Made by a program: the position numbers and the translations under genes. From the NCBI GenBank assembly GCA_027919835.1, contig JANVFP010000054.1, positions 102,150 to 166,149 of the forward strand: 64,000 nucleotides of DNA, given 5' to 3'. Numbering within the stretch: the first letter of the stretch is position 1; each line of letters starts with the position of its first letter. Below, in pieces: positions 11,301 through 22,590 of this stretch. Source of the stretch: Lentinula raphanica (taxonomy: Eukaryota > Basidiomycota > Agaricomycetes > Agaricales > Omphalotaceae). The notes beneath the pieces were generated by a model. The model did not search any database and was not told where the DNA came from. It saw only the letters and a list, made by a program, of their open reading frames with translations.

Positions 11301-13035
11301 GCCGCCGATTTTGTTGCCTTCGATGTTGAAAAAATCGGAGTGTAGTTTGAAAAACCACCGGCCTTCACTTCCTCGCTCCTGTACAAACAGTTTCCCGTCA
11401 GGACCCCTCAGTTCATAATAAAATCGCCCATCAGCTGTGTTTTCCTTGTCCATCGGAGGGCCGTCCGAAGTTATCTGCTCGCAGAAAGTCTCACTGTATT
11501 TTCCTATGCCTGGGAGAGCCAGAAAACGCCCGAACCAGTCCAAGAAAGAGTAGAACTCAAAAGTCTTGATGGGTTGACTGGCTGACAGCAGATCTTCATT
11601 GCAAGGTTCAGCGTTGGTTGTTGAACGGAATGTGCATTTTGAAGGATAGCATGGTATCGATGACAAAGGGAGAAGAAGGGGTTTGTAGGTGCAATTACAA
11701 CGCGGGCAGACGGCAAATACAGTGGTTTCGGTGTCAAGATTAAACTTCTTCTCGAGTCCTCGGATGTCTTCTGATATAGATGAGAGTGCTACTTGTTGCT
11801 GATAATTCGGTCCACCTGGCTGAAGATATACGAGGCTGTATCCAAACAGCCTAACAGTTTTCAGAAGGAAATTGGAGCCTCTACGGCCCAAACCCTCCAT
11901 TACACGCCCCACCAAGGCCGTTGAATACGCAATGAGAGTGGGGGTAAGATGGGAAGATGTAGGGTTGGATGCGAAAGCACCTATGACTGTGTTGAGAGGG
12001 GCTTCTCAAATTCTCAACGACGGGCCACTCACCATTGTCAAGCTTCATTGGGCTGTTATCAGGATGCGACGCCCGCCAGGTCTTCAGCAAATCTTCAACG
12101 TTCCTTACAACTAGTTTAGCTTCATCGACTTCTGTTTGCACTTCCTTCCTATAGCGTTTGGCAAGGTGAGCACCGATAGTGGCGATTGCCTGCTCTGTAT
12201 CAAGAAGAGTTTTCTGAATATCGGATGGATGAGATGTTGGGGAGAGGTTCTGTAGCGAAGCCAGAAATTTTTGAGCACTCTGGGAGAGAGAGTTTAAGCG
12301 CTGAGATGCCTGGGTTATGGTGCGATTCTGGCGGCCATCGAAAATGGTTGAGAGACCATGATCGTCCATGAAGTTCGCGCCTTGTTGCTATGCTCGAAAT
12401 CGTTATGAAGTGTGTACCTTACATTGTAAGCTCGAACTCACCAGTAATGCATCTTCCGCTAAGATTGTTAATTGGTCTAAGTCTGCGAGAGTGATAGTGC
12501 CAGCAGGCTGGCTGAAATCAATTTCCCGGTTCAAAATCGTGCTCGCCATTACAGTGAGACCATGATCTATGTTTCCCGCACTAAGGCTTAGAGGGTTCGA
12601 GGAAGATCCAGCAGCCACGGGGAATTGATTTGCATCTGTTTGTTGAGAGTATGGCGGATATTGAGGTAATGGTCGTTGTTCAGATGATGATGGAGTATGA
12701 TCCATGGCGTTTTGGGAGAGCACAGGCAGCGTAGTAACACCCGAAGGAGATACACAAGGCTGGTGACTAGGATGCACAGAAGTCGGTGAGTCATCCGGAA
12801 TGCCCGAAATTTGTGAAGGAGGTGGCACAGACAGTGCATCTGTTTGTTGAGAGGATGATGAGGACGGAAGGTGTTGAGTAGATGAGTCTTGAGAAGACAA
12901 TGGACGGTGAAAGGATGAGGAAGGAAACGATCCAACGAAATTTGAGGGAGTATAAGACTGTAAATTCCGAATCTTTCGCCCGCCCCGAACGTCGCATTCA
13001 AAGATGTCTTCAAAACCCTTCCTCTTTTTGCTCAT
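8350..13035 (-). pseudogene. Plavaka/Tnp2-type CACTA transposase with two in-frame TGA codons
   Basis: Seven exons keep phase: 12442-13035, 12033-12387, 10212-11878, 9765-10142, 9171-9708, 8429-9120 and 8350-8364, about 1400 codons. The N-terminus is Ser/Pro/Gln-rich. A zinc-binding-like segment (CPRCNC..CTFRS..CNEDLL) follows. Then come blocks typical of the family: CLNLPPEMR, YLAGIIQGPSEPD, FIRPLVDELL, HCFCFGCKTWHR, LTVDPMHTMYLLL, GLPKGGTPKADNWR, FWCFPGERLILRLRG, LLHSFC and a C-terminal VAHTARWEL. TGA interrupts at 10782-10784, between LPYY and PSLHLTVDPMH, and at 8981-8983. Both are one C-to-T change from CGA. The start chosen (13035) gives MSKKRKGFED; an upstream ATG exists at 13161. The enzyme would cut and rejoin element ends, but this copy is probably dead unless the stops are read through. 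Confidence 0.88.
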
Positions 13036-13307
13036 CGTCAAAAGAGCATGGCGAAGAGAATGAATTTGGGTCGAAGAGAACAAGTCAACGTTCAACTTGT
13101 AGGCCTTGGCCGAGTATGTGGATGATGATCGGGAAAGCCGGATGCTCTTCACGTGAGACAATCAGAATTTGAGACCTGATATTTTGATATTCGCAACCTT
13201 GTAAAGCTTACATCCCAAGTGCTTGATGGTTATTCGCAGTCGGACCAACAGATAGAGAGAGAGTTCATTACGATAGAAGGACTACATTACATTCTAGTTA
13301 CATCTTA

Positions 13308-13410
13308 CTGCCTGGGCATTTAATGGGTAGTCGTGTATGGCCGTTCGAGAGGATGATGGCTGCCCAGGTATTTAATTGGTAGTTGTGTATGGCCATTCAA
13401 GAGGATGATG
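13308..13410 (-). repeat. 52-bp tandem duplication covering the C-terminal codons of the second RING gene
   Basis: 13308-13359 and 13360-13410 are imperfect copies. The second holds the real last codons and the stop; the first lies in the 3' flank. Three differences in the aligned core are CpG in the flank copy and TpG or CpA in the coding copy. Confidence 0.7.
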
Positions 13411-14616
13411 AGGACGGGGTGGATCCCCATGGATTAGGGCAAGTCTTTGAACAGCAGCGCTAACGGCGATAGACGGGACCGGTTGGCGACAGACAGGGAA
13501 CCCGCATGCGGGGCAGCTACAAAAGTGACGCGTTTCGATGTACTGGCGTCGGGCGTTGGTGATGCACTGCGAGCAGACCGTGTGTCCACAGGTTAGACTA
13601 CACAAAGTCAACAAACTTGGACAACGACATTAAGGCGGCCAACACATACATATGCGGATTCCATGCAAGCTCATGGCAAGAGAGACAAGTGTGCTCGAGC
13701 TTGTCCATGAATTGCTTCAAGCGTAAGATTTCTTCATTATCCTGAGAGACGGAAAGGTTGAGACCACGGATCAAATGACGTTGGCAATATCGACACTTAC
13801 CTCACATAGTTGCTTCAGGGTCTCGATGTATTCTTCAATGAACTTGATAGTCGCTTGTTGTTCGTCATAAAGACGCTGAGACTTGGAAGATTTTCTTTCC
13901 ATCCTCTCAATGAGTGGATCGTTCGCAGGAATTCCCTTGGGAACAAGGGGTTTCGGGGGAAGAATCAGAGCAGACAAAACAGAATTAGGGGTAGACGCGT
14001 CAGTGCTCGGAATAGATGCGTCCGCTGTTGGGATAGACGCGTCCGCTGTGGGTATAGACGCGTCCACTGTGGGTATAGACGCGTTCACTATGGGAATAGA
14101 CGTGCCGGGGGCGGAGAAAGATGCGTCAGGAGTAGATTTTGAAAGAGTGGGGGTCGACATAGATGCACCATCACTGAAGACAGCGTTCGAAGTGGTAGGG
14201 GTGCTGGTGGTAGTAACATCGAAAGTACAACCCCTCCCCTTTGTGTTGGTTGGAGTGGGGTCAAGAGTGCTTGCGGTAGAGTCGGACGCAAGAGACATAC
14301 TAGTGGTAGCAACGTCGAAACTACGACCCTTCCCCTTTGTGTTGGTTGGGTTGGGGTCAAGAGTGTTTGTGGTAAAGTCAGACGCAAGAGGCTCATGGAG
14401 AAGGTCGCGATCGATGCTGTTGCTGAAGATAGGACCTTGCTCCTTGGTAGTGGGGGCAGGATCAGATGCGCCGGCGGCGGAATCGAAGGCGAGAGTGGCA
14501 CCAAGGTCCTGAGGCTCTTTCATACTACGCATACGCAAACACATGGAAACATGATGAGGGGATTCCTGGAGCTGGTTCCGACGATGGGAAGTTCTAGATG
14601 AGCGTTCGGGTGCCAT
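13372..14616 (-). CDS. RING-finger (C3HC4-like) protein, second paralogue
   Basis: Three exons (13801-14616, 13650-13741, 13372-13597) join in frame to about 377 residues. Residues 1-50 are basic. A long Thr/Ser/Asp-rich region follows, with repeated blocks (TNTKGKG, then about five DASIPTA-like octamers). Then come a short coiled coil and a RING: CLSC, CGHTVCSQC, CPAC, ending PLEWPYTTTN. Order and spacing match the gene at 7043-8145 (LAWNPHILTCGH against LAWDSHVLACGH), so the two are duplicates within one element. The E3 ligase role is inferred from the fold only. The disordered regions differ completely between the paralogues. Confidence 0.8.
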
Positions 14617-15585
14617 GGAAAAAAAAGTCAGAAGGGGGAGAGCTAGAAGGTTGTGGTTGAGGGGAAAGAATGCTGATGCTGAGAGAGTTCTCTTTATAAG
14701 CGTTGGATCTCAGAGGAGACAAAGGCTTGAAAGAAATATGCGATCAGCACGAGGTGAACCACGATCACATGCATTGGGTACTTACGCATCGACATCAACT
14801 CTATGCAGAGGCTATATTGAGCTACTCGCAAACAGAAAACACCCCGTCCTTGAATGTCGACAATTCGATGATTCGACGGGGATGGCTGGTTGTATCACTT
14901 CGGAGAGTCATCAAGCTTCTGAAATATCAACGTGAGGACATACCTGCGACGTGAAAATTCAGTGTACTAAAAGACTCTCAGCCAATCTCGCAGGAACGAC
15001 AGTCCACGGACGGCCAGGAAATTTCGAACGGCAGGTTTGAAGCTTCTGTAAGCCGTGTTCGTAAGGAGCAGCTCGGCCGCAGAGAAACAGCCAATAGAGC
15101 CTTGCCTAGTTGAGGGGCTGGGCGTCCGTTGGCTGTAAAGTCTCTGGGTTTAAGGATGCATCAAAATCGTGGTTTTAGAGCGTGAACGATGAAGGCAATT
15201 GGGATTTGGAAAGACCCAGAGCGTAGCCGTTGACGGATGTCGATGAACGTTGAACGTTGAACGTTGAACACCAATGACACCATTTCTGTCACATGATCAG
15301 TGTCACGAGGTAGCTTATGTAAACCGTTTCACTGTGAACCGCTTCAGTGCTGTTACTTTATACTCGTACTAGCACTTCAGCGAGACGATTAATATCCAAG
15401 GTCATATCTCCATCATCATCACTGCTATGATTTCTACTTGCGCATAGACCGTGTCACCCTTGTACTTCGACCCTGTTTGCTTGCGGTTGGACCGTCCAAA
15501 TCGTGACCAGTGTGGTTTGACCCTCGGCCTCCTCCATAAATTCCAACTCTCGCCGCTTGTTCTTTCCTCTCCAACCCACTTCCTC
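14617..15585. promoter_or_regulatory. Divergent intergenic region between second RING gene and coiled-coil/Trp-rich gene
   Basis: Nearly 1 kb without a supported gene lies between ATGs pointing apart, so both promoters should be here. A short tandem GTTGAAC array (three perfect units, one imperfect) lies at 15249-15269. TTTATACTCGTACTAG at 15357-15372 is a TATA-like stretch for the plus gene. Confidence 0.4.
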
Positions 15586-17157
15586 ATGCCACTTCCTCTG
15601 AAACGTACTCTCTCTCAAAGCACAATCGTAGACGATCAGTACGATGAGATTGATCATGCTCGATACACAGTAAGTTGGGACGTCAGTCATGGATACATCC
15701 ATCTCACTCATATCGCGCTAGCGTATGCGTATTCTCATGAAGGACGGAGCCTACGAGGACGAATTACAGATATTAAGGGCATCTGGCGATCCCGAACTTC
15801 TAGCTCGGATCAGTGAGCTGGAAAACGAGAATCGTGAACTGAAAGCCAAAGTCCATGAGCTCGAAGAGGATATTGAATTCATAATTGTGCGTGCAAAAAT
15901 TGACTGAATCTATCACTCTTTATCTGACTTGTAGCACTTCAGAACACGGAGATGGACGACGTTGCAAAACTTAAAGAGGATGTGAACGATTACTACAAAC
16001 AGGCTTGTAAAGCTGAACTGCAGGTCATGGAAATGGAAGAAGTGGTGTCAAAAATTCGAGCGGGAAAATGCGACCCAGGATACGCTCCACGAAAAACTAC
16101 CCAAGAGGTGAGCAAACTGACATGGTTCCTTGAACAAATCTAAGTCTCCAAGCAGTCGGAGATCGGCGCTCTACGATCTGAACTCGAAAAGCTCAAAACC
16201 GTCCTTGAGACGATATCCTCGAGATCTTACCCAAGCCAAGTCCAGAGCCTCAACTATCCTATGTCCACTAACATCATCGCTGCGAACTCGTCGGAACCAT
16301 CCTCGGCCGAACTCCCAAGTGCTGCTTCCACTACCGTCATTGCTGTGAGCCCATTTGACTCGGCCTCGACTGAACTCCCAGTTCCTACATCCGTCATCGC
16401 TGCTAACACATCAAATACAACCTCGCTTGAACTCCCAGTACCTACGTCCACTACTATCGCTGCAGAATCACCTGCTATCGAACTTCTTGCATCCACTGCC
16501 GTTATCGCTGCTGCAGACTCATCCACGGCCGTCATCTCTGCGAACCCGTCAAACGCAGCTGTGACCGGTACTGAAGCCGCAGCCGACAAATATTCCGACG
16601 TGGCCTCTGGTTTGAACTTCGCCTATCCTCCCGATGCGCCTCCATCTGGATGGTTCTTCGAAGCTTTCCATTACTTGCAGGCAGATCTGGGACCTCAATT
16701 TAGCGCTCTCGTATGTTTGTGGGTGTCGTTCGAGCGCAAGAATGGCTGGCGTAATCCCCACAAGCTCGCAGGTTTTGCCGCCGACAAAACTCCTGAAGTC
16801 TTATTGGCTTGGAGAAAGAACAGTCGCCGTCCTTTCCCCAGAGTTGACCAGAGTGGTCTATGCACTCCAGAGTTTGCAGCTGAGGTATGGACCTGGTGGG
16901 CCACTTTGCAACCCCAATGGCGGTCCGTTGATTATGCCGGCAAACCTTCGCCATTCGAAGATTTCGGAGGTGATATGTCCTCACTCGAAAAGCACGGTCG
17001 AAATGGATGGCTATGTCTTCTCATCTGTGTCAAATGGTGGGGTGTTGGCCTTCACACCGTACCTGCTGAGAACAGGGACCCTCAAATCAAGGACTGGCTC
17101 GCCATAATCGCCGACATGACGAAGATGCTACAAAGATTACTCTTGCAATTCGATTGA
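15586..17157 (+). CDS. Coiled-coil protein with Ala/Thr/Ser-rich linker and Trp-rich C-terminal domain
   Basis: Four exons (15586-15669, 15722-15886, 15943-16107, 16156-17157) keep frame to give 471 residues. Order: basic start MPLPLKRTLSQS; coiled coil (ISELENENRELKAKVHELEE and SEIGALRSELEKLKTV); a low-complexity Ala/Ser/Thr/Pro linker of about 110 residues; then a globular domain with many tryptophans (PPSGWFFEAF, VWTWWATLQPQWR, NGWLCLLICVKWW). I recall this Trp-rich domain as a recurring conserved hypothetical in mushroom genomes, near transposon-like genes; the function is unknown. Two coding exons of equal length (165 nt) hint at exon duplication. A protein-protein adaptor is the most I would infer. 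Confidence 0.78.
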
Positions 17158-17609
17158 GTGGGCTATCGTCTAGGTTTGCATGCTACGAAGCAGGGGTACG
17201 CGAAGCTTGAATAGAATAAGATATCGTGTGCAGAATCACGCTCTCAGAAATCTCGATGCCTCTACCTATACAGTATCATATACTACACCTACAAAATGTC
17301 CTTACACTGTCCAGAATGTCCTCGCATAAATTGTTCAGTATGTAATTCGAACGATTATCAATTAACCTCAGAGATAAGATCAGATAAAGGCCGGTTCCGG
17401 TCCCGAGATTGAGCCTAAGGCTAGCGCTCAACTAGCGCTAGTATAGTATTTCTTATTTCACATTCACCACAAGGAATCACCAACACTGAGTATCGATTCT
17501 AGCTCGCATATACGTATCGCAAGATCTACGGTCCATGATACATTGTAAGCTACAAGGTAGTGTGTGTCTTTTCGCGGGGCCTGCTAGTATTTATCCTGAA
17601 CATCTCTGG
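17158..17609. other. Convergent intergenic region
   Basis: No gene or strong repeat was recognised. Short inverted words such as CTAGCGCTCAACTAGCGCTAG occur near 17420-17440. It probably holds the 3' ends of the flanking genes. Confidence 0.3.
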
Positions 17610-17984
17610 TCAAGAATATGCCAACACCATGAACATAGTTATCGCCCCAACAATAGCGCTCACAATGACCACGATCCCAGAAAGAAAACGGGACCGATTT
17701 TGGGTATGAGGAGATGCTCGGCCAACCGGTGTGACAGTGGTAGGAGCTGGGAAGATGTTTCCATCCTGAACGATCGTCGACCCACATCCGAATGCCAAAA
17801 CAACGGTGTAGCGAGGTTGCTCGCCACCGGGGGTAGTCGTCACTGGGCCACTTCCAGTAGAATCAACGACGGCAATTAAGGGGATGTGGCGCATGGAAGC
17901 AACAGCAGGATAACCAATGTTTTCAACGCCAGTACGAAGTACGTCCACCCGGACAAAGACAACGGTGATGATGAAGGAAGCCAT
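17610..17984 (-). CDS. Small single-pass membrane protein, unknown function
   Basis: A single open frame of 124 codons starts MASFIITVVFVRVDVLR and ends with a hydrophobic stretch (SGIVVIVSAIVGAITMFM) that should be a C-terminal transmembrane helix, preceded by basic HTQNRSR. The N-terminal 70 residues are polar to hydrophobic with a Gly/Pro/Thr segment. A tail-anchored topology is suggested. No family was recognised. It lies between two other cargo genes and its frame is open without introns, but chance cannot be excluded for so short an ORF. Confidence 0.5.
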   Translation of the reverse strand: MASFIITVVFVRVDVLRTGVENIGYPAVASMRHIPLIAVVDSTGSGPVTTTPGGEQPRYTVVLAFGCGSTIVQDGNIFPAPTTVTPVGRASPHTQNRSRFLSGIVVIVSAIVGAITMFMVLAYS

Positions 17985-18433
17985 AGCGTGTGTGGTAGTG
18001 AAACTTCTGGGGTGAGTGACTCTTTACTTATGAGGTGGAACGTCAGAAATTGACTTTCTTATAACCAGCCAAAAGCTAGACAATGCACCGGATGGTGATA
18101 AAGGCTGTTGATCGATACCAATAAATCTTCAGGTCAAAGAGATATTTCAATATTACAACGTGTTACGCGTACATATATATCCCTTTGTGAGGTAAGTCCC
18201 ATTGAGATCCACATTGAGGACCGTTAACATTGTTCTTCAGTGATTTGGCACAAAGAAATCTCCCTATTAATATTAATATGCGCCGTTCGTCCTTTCCCTC
18301 ACCATTTGATATCCACAACCATCGAGCCGAGCTCGTCCATCCCCTCATTCACCATTGAGAGTCGATCTCCTCCTCGTCCTTTTCTTCTTTCTTCAGCTCG
18401 CACTGTCCTTCCTTTTCCTTCAGCAAGTTCCAT
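17985..18433. other. Divergent intergenic region
   Basis: This stretch lies between the small membrane gene (minus) and the GYNL gene (plus). It contains a degenerate third copy of the CGAGCCGAGCTCGTCC repeat near 18320 and a TATA-like TACATATATATC at about 18170. A frame from the ATG at 18278 stops after 26 codons, so it was not used as the gene start. Confidence 0.3.
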
Positions 18434-19175
18434 ATGTCGTCGTTCTCTTCACCACTCGAGCCGAGCTCGTCCTTTCTTTCACCAGAAGTTCCATCTGCGA
18501 ATTTGCAAATATCGTCACTCTCTTCACCACTCGAGCCGAGCTCGTCCTTCCCTTCAACAGAAGTTCCATCTACGCCGTATTCATGCACGGTCTCGACTAT
18601 CCATTCTCGAACATCTGGATCTGCTTCTTACCGAACATCGCCGTATAACTCAACCAATTCAACCAGAGTTTGTTCCAACCTATTCACAAGCAGAAACGAG
18701 CAAGCGTCTTTCGATTGCTCTCAACGCGTCATTCCAAAACCCCCAGGCGAGGTCGGAAGGCCTGGTCGTGGAGGTTATAATCTGCAGAAAGTATTGGGTT
18801 GGTCTAAAGAAGATTATGTTGAAGTGAAGGTATGCGTTGTGGCAGAATTGATCGTGGATACAAGCTCACCTCGTCGCTTTCAGAATTTCATCAAGACCCT
18901 TGTTCGGCACCTCGACTGCAACGTGCCGTTTACTGAGCAACCCTTGCACGATATTTATCGTATCAGAAGCGAAGTGTGTGCTATTTCACAACCTGGTTTT
19001 GCAGTGTCACTCACTCCTCTGTAATCAGGCGGTCACTAAATTCAAGTTTTTGACTCCATACAATAATCACTGGGTCGTCGATGACTTTATGCGCAGTCGT
19101 TTGATGTATGAAAAGAGATTGATGAGAAACCGTTTGAAGCGGGTGCAGGAGGCTTATGAACAGTCGCATTACTAG
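18434..19175 (+). CDS. GYNL-type conserved hypothetical protein
   Basis: Three exons (18434-18829, 18884-18973, 19029-19175) keep phase to give 210 residues. The N-terminal ~60 residues are Ser/Pro-rich with a duplicated block (LSSPLEPSSSF twice, from a 77-bp DNA repeat). The rest is globular: GRGGYNLQKVLGWSK, RHLDCNVPFTEQ, and a basic helical C-terminus (RSRLMYEKRLMRNRLKRVQ). I recall short proteins of this layout (GGYNL, a later LD..xPF..Q and a charged tail) as common unnamed repeats in Agaricomycetes. No biochemical function is known to me. It is a cargo gene. Confidence 0.68.
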
Positions 19176-19447
19176 TAGCGTGTTTCCCAACGATCCGCAT
19201 CCGCATCCTATATCTAGTAGTATCATAATCGCAAACTATCTATGTTATGCATCGTCAAGATTATACATATATAATACAACACTACCGAATTTCGCAACGT
19301 CCACTTGATGCGTCAGGGCGCGTCGCGTACTAAGTACTATAATATCATCGATAGCGACATAATCTCCACGTGTAGATTCTTTGTTCTCTGCCACTGGTTT
19401 CTCTATCTCTTACCTAAACTATCAAGGACTCTTCCAATTCTATCACT
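19176..19447. promoter_or_regulatory. Intergenic region upstream of the WD40-like gene
   Basis: Two AT-rich stretches (ATACATATATAATACAAC at about 19264) could act as a TATA region for the gene starting at 19448. Nothing else was seen. Confidence 0.3.
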
Positions 19448-21104
19448 ATGTCGAACCCCCAAACTATGCTCCAGACTATGTCGGACCTCCGTTACAAGCG
19501 GTACGCAACCTTTGAAGGTCTTCAGAACGCTATTGCTTCCATTGCAATATCGGCGGATGGTAAATACTTAGGTGCAGCAGGTGAGTGGCCATTGTGTTCG
19601 TTATCTATGCAGATTCTGAAAGCCAAATTTTGTAGGCCTTTTTGGCGCTGCTGTGTGGAACTTGACAACCTCTGAGCCTCTCAACATGCCTACACTGCGT
19701 GCGGTGGAACGTCTTTGTTCTACCTCGGCTTGGCTCTATTTTGACAATGAGCGTGGCACCACCTCTCGTTATGTTCTCATTCTTGGCTCTTTGAACGGAC
19801 AAGTAAGTGCCCTAGACGTGAATGAAGAGGAAATGGTGTGTAGATTCGAGAATAACGAGATCCATTTTCGACTCAACTCATTACCGAATAGGAGCTTCAA
19901 GCTGCTCGTCTTCCCGCTTCCCGAAGCACCGTACAACAAGTCGTTTCGCTCGACGTTCAACAACCTGAAGTCGGAAACAAGTCTCGTGCGAGAGTAGTAG
20001 CGAGTTTTGCTGACTTCATTGTCAAGTCTTGGACATTGGGCCTCAACGGCGACTTTCAGCTCGTGTTCTCTATCAATCTCGAACCCGGCTTCCTTCCGAA
20101 GACTGTTTGCTTTCACAAAGGAAGTCAACATGTACTGATTTTTTCAAAGGAGGGTGGGATTCGGTCAGTGCTTGTGGCATTGTTTGTATAATCTCTACTC
20201 ACAAGTTGTCACTTCAGTGTCCTATTAGACCGTAGTAGTGGAAAAATCATCACGCGCATTGCGAACGGGTGTGAGATTATGTGCGTTGTTAGCATCCTAT
20301 CCCTTTCCTTTCTCACATCAGTCTCAGGGCGTCGGTATCTGTGGATCAACCTACTAGTCGTTTTGTCGCCAGTACCGGTTACGGATTTCAGTTATTCAAC
20401 ATGAGCAACCTTCGTTATATTCGCACATTCGCGCACGACACGGCTCTACAGAACGACATACCCTGTCAAGTCACTTTTGCTGAAAACGGGTCCAAGGTCG
20501 TGGGAGGCACTGGTCAAGGCGAAGCCCTGCTCTTCGATAGCCAAAATGGGCTGTTAGAACAGAGGCTGAAATGCCCAAGGGATGAACTAATCCAGACTGT
20601 GACAGTAAGAGCTTTGTGCTGCCCGCTGTTTTTGGTTAACTTTGACATGATTCAAAATGTCAGACTTGCACGCTTGAGGACAAGTATTACATCGCTGTTG
20701 CTGGCTCCGCATCTGGAAGACCTTCTGATGTTATAGTCTGGTGCAAATTGCGAACACAGTCCCCAGACCACAAGAAGAAAGCAGACCCCATTCTCTTCGC
20801 CGTTCATCAATCGACTGCTATGTTTATCCTGTACGTTCTTGTCGCTATCAGTTTGCTCTTCTTCGCACTCTTTCTGGGACCTGGCTTGAAGGTTCGTACA
20901 CCTCTCAGTCCTGTGTTATCTGAGGTTCTAAAAATCACCAAGATTTCGCCTTCTGTTGCCTACTACTTGAGGTTCAATGTCAGGACATGCTTCATGACCA
21001 AAATAGCCCGTTGCCTAGAGGTGGGGTTTGCCATTGATCTTCTCTTCGATGATCAGATTGCTGAACTACAGATAGATTTTGACATCGTTGGCACGTATCC
21101 TTGA
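19448..21104 (+). CDS. WD40-like repeat protein with C-terminal transmembrane segment
   Basis: Six exons (19448-19580, 19636-19835, 19892-20163, 20218-20280, 20322-20604, 20664-21104) stay in frame for 463 residues. Beta-propeller-like repeats are visible: IASIAISADGKYLGAAG with AVWNL; VLILGSLNGQVSALD; VLIFSKEGGIRVLLDR; FAENGSKVVGGTGQGEALLFD; YIAVAGSASGRPSDVIVW. A hydrophobic helix follows (FILYVLVAISLLFFALFLG). The last ~70 residues are of unclear fold, and an extra intron may exist there. A scaffold anchored to a membrane is inferred. It is the last plus-strand gene of the element. Confidence 0.72.
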
Positions 21105-21489
21105 GAAGAAGGCATTGAACAGTTTGGGGCTACAATATGTGAATCGGCGAGAATGAGATAATATGTCAAACGGTAGCTGTGTATAGAATGTACTGTACTG
21201 CAGACGCAGCGCCCTTATACACCTTCATGCTCACTCTTATACATGGACTACAGTCATATTTGTGCAAATTAGCGAACAAAATATATTGAATAATTGATTC
21301 TAGGTCTACTGCTACTGGGGTGCACATACTGTAGATTGAACGCACAGCGGCAACTGCATTGGGCAAGGATCACAACCAAAAATGACATTTAAAAGCCAAG
21401 ATTAACAGTACGTTCTACAGCAAATTCTCATTCTCTCTGTACATGTTGAACCACGAATGGGAGGAACCTGAGAATAACAAGTTTTCGGC
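21105..21489. other. Convergent intergenic region
   Basis: This stretch lies between the stop of the WD40-like gene and the stop of the minus-strand domain gene. No gene, repeat or structural element was recognised. Confidence 0.3.
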
Positions 21490-22576
21490 TCATAGGTCAG
21501 CAAATATCATTCTATAATATATGGTCACCCACCTCGATGGTCCCGGGAAAGTGGTCTCACCGTCACCATCGTCATGCACGCGATTGTTGCTGATGAAAGA
21601 AGGTGGGAGTTTGGATGGAGCCGAACGCGTTACCACATGTTGAGTATCGACTCGTTTTAGACGTCTGGGTCCACTTTGAGGGAAGCATTCGGGGTACATG
21701 TATGGTGTGTTGTCCACGTACTCGAACAGAGGCCGAAAATCTGGGTGGCGAAAATGAAGGATGAAAACATATTTCAGAGGTTCAGTGCTATCCTCGTCAA
21801 TGGCAGTTTCTTCATCGGACATTCCAAGATATGTGAGGTGATCCAACACCTGTAAGACATAGCTCCAGAAATGTAAACCATCATTATCACCGAATGCTTT
21901 GCACATAGCAATCATCTTGGCAGCGATACGTTGTCTCCGATTGAACTTCTGGGAGAGAGTGAGCATCTTGGAGGGCTAGATTATGTCCTGACACACCGTT
22001 ACAAGCATGGCCCGATGAGCTTTCTTGTTTTTGATATCAGTAGTATAGAAGACTCCCTTTGTTTTGAGGTTGCGTGCATCACTGATAATTCGATCAATTC
22101 TAGATGCAAAGAGAGAGCTCCAATCTACGGTGGTGACACTGAGTGGGCTCGCATCGTTGAAAGTGATAGAGCGAGCCTCTGTAGTCAATAGCTCGACCAC
22201 TGCCTGATTCCATTCAGAATCGTTGGTTGTGGCAGCTGTATCCAATTGCAACGCCTGGAGCTTGGGACCGTAGAGTCTCCGATCCTGTCTGAACAAGGAT
22301 TTATCGGTTTCGGAAACAGAGTCTTTGAGACAAGCCTCATATGTGTACTGTATATTGAATGCACGATGCATTATTTCGCGCGCAATTGACTATGAGGATG
22401 TGTGTCAGATACGTAGAAGGAGAGGCCTGTCTCAGGGCTACACACATTGATGTCTGCGTCGGTGATTTGAGAAAGATTATAGCGTGCTTCAGGCATGGGA
22501 GGAAATTCGATAGCGCATCCGATCCAGAGCGAAGGAAAACCGCCTTAGTAGTAGAAGTTGAATGTTGAACGATCAA
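21490..22576 (-). CDS. GMSDEE-domain protein (near right end), paralogue of 545-2114
   Basis: Three exons (22442-22576, 22003-22389, 21490-21948) join in frame to 326 residues. Landmarks match the left-end copy in order: WN-x-x-V..L (SEWNQAVVELL), DWSSLF against DWISLL, an intron at the equivalent place, then KFNRRQRIAAKMIA against KWRTRSEICAIMIQ, LGMSDEE against GGMSEDED, and a basic, Pro-containing end (SKLPPSFISNNR). It lacks the coiled-coil part, and its start lies only 15 bp inside the right terminal repeat. Function is unknown. Both copies point the same way, so this is not simply part of the inverted repeat. Confidence 0.68.
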
Positions 22577-22590
22577 GCGCTCAGGGTGCT

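Noticed and set aside
8350..13035. Transposase as a KDZ (Kyakuja-Dileera-Zisupton) family member
   Set aside because: The YLAGIIQGP, VDPMHTMY, GLPKGGTPKADNWR and FPGERLI blocks fit Plavaka/Tnp2 CACTA transposases, and the CACTA tip agrees.
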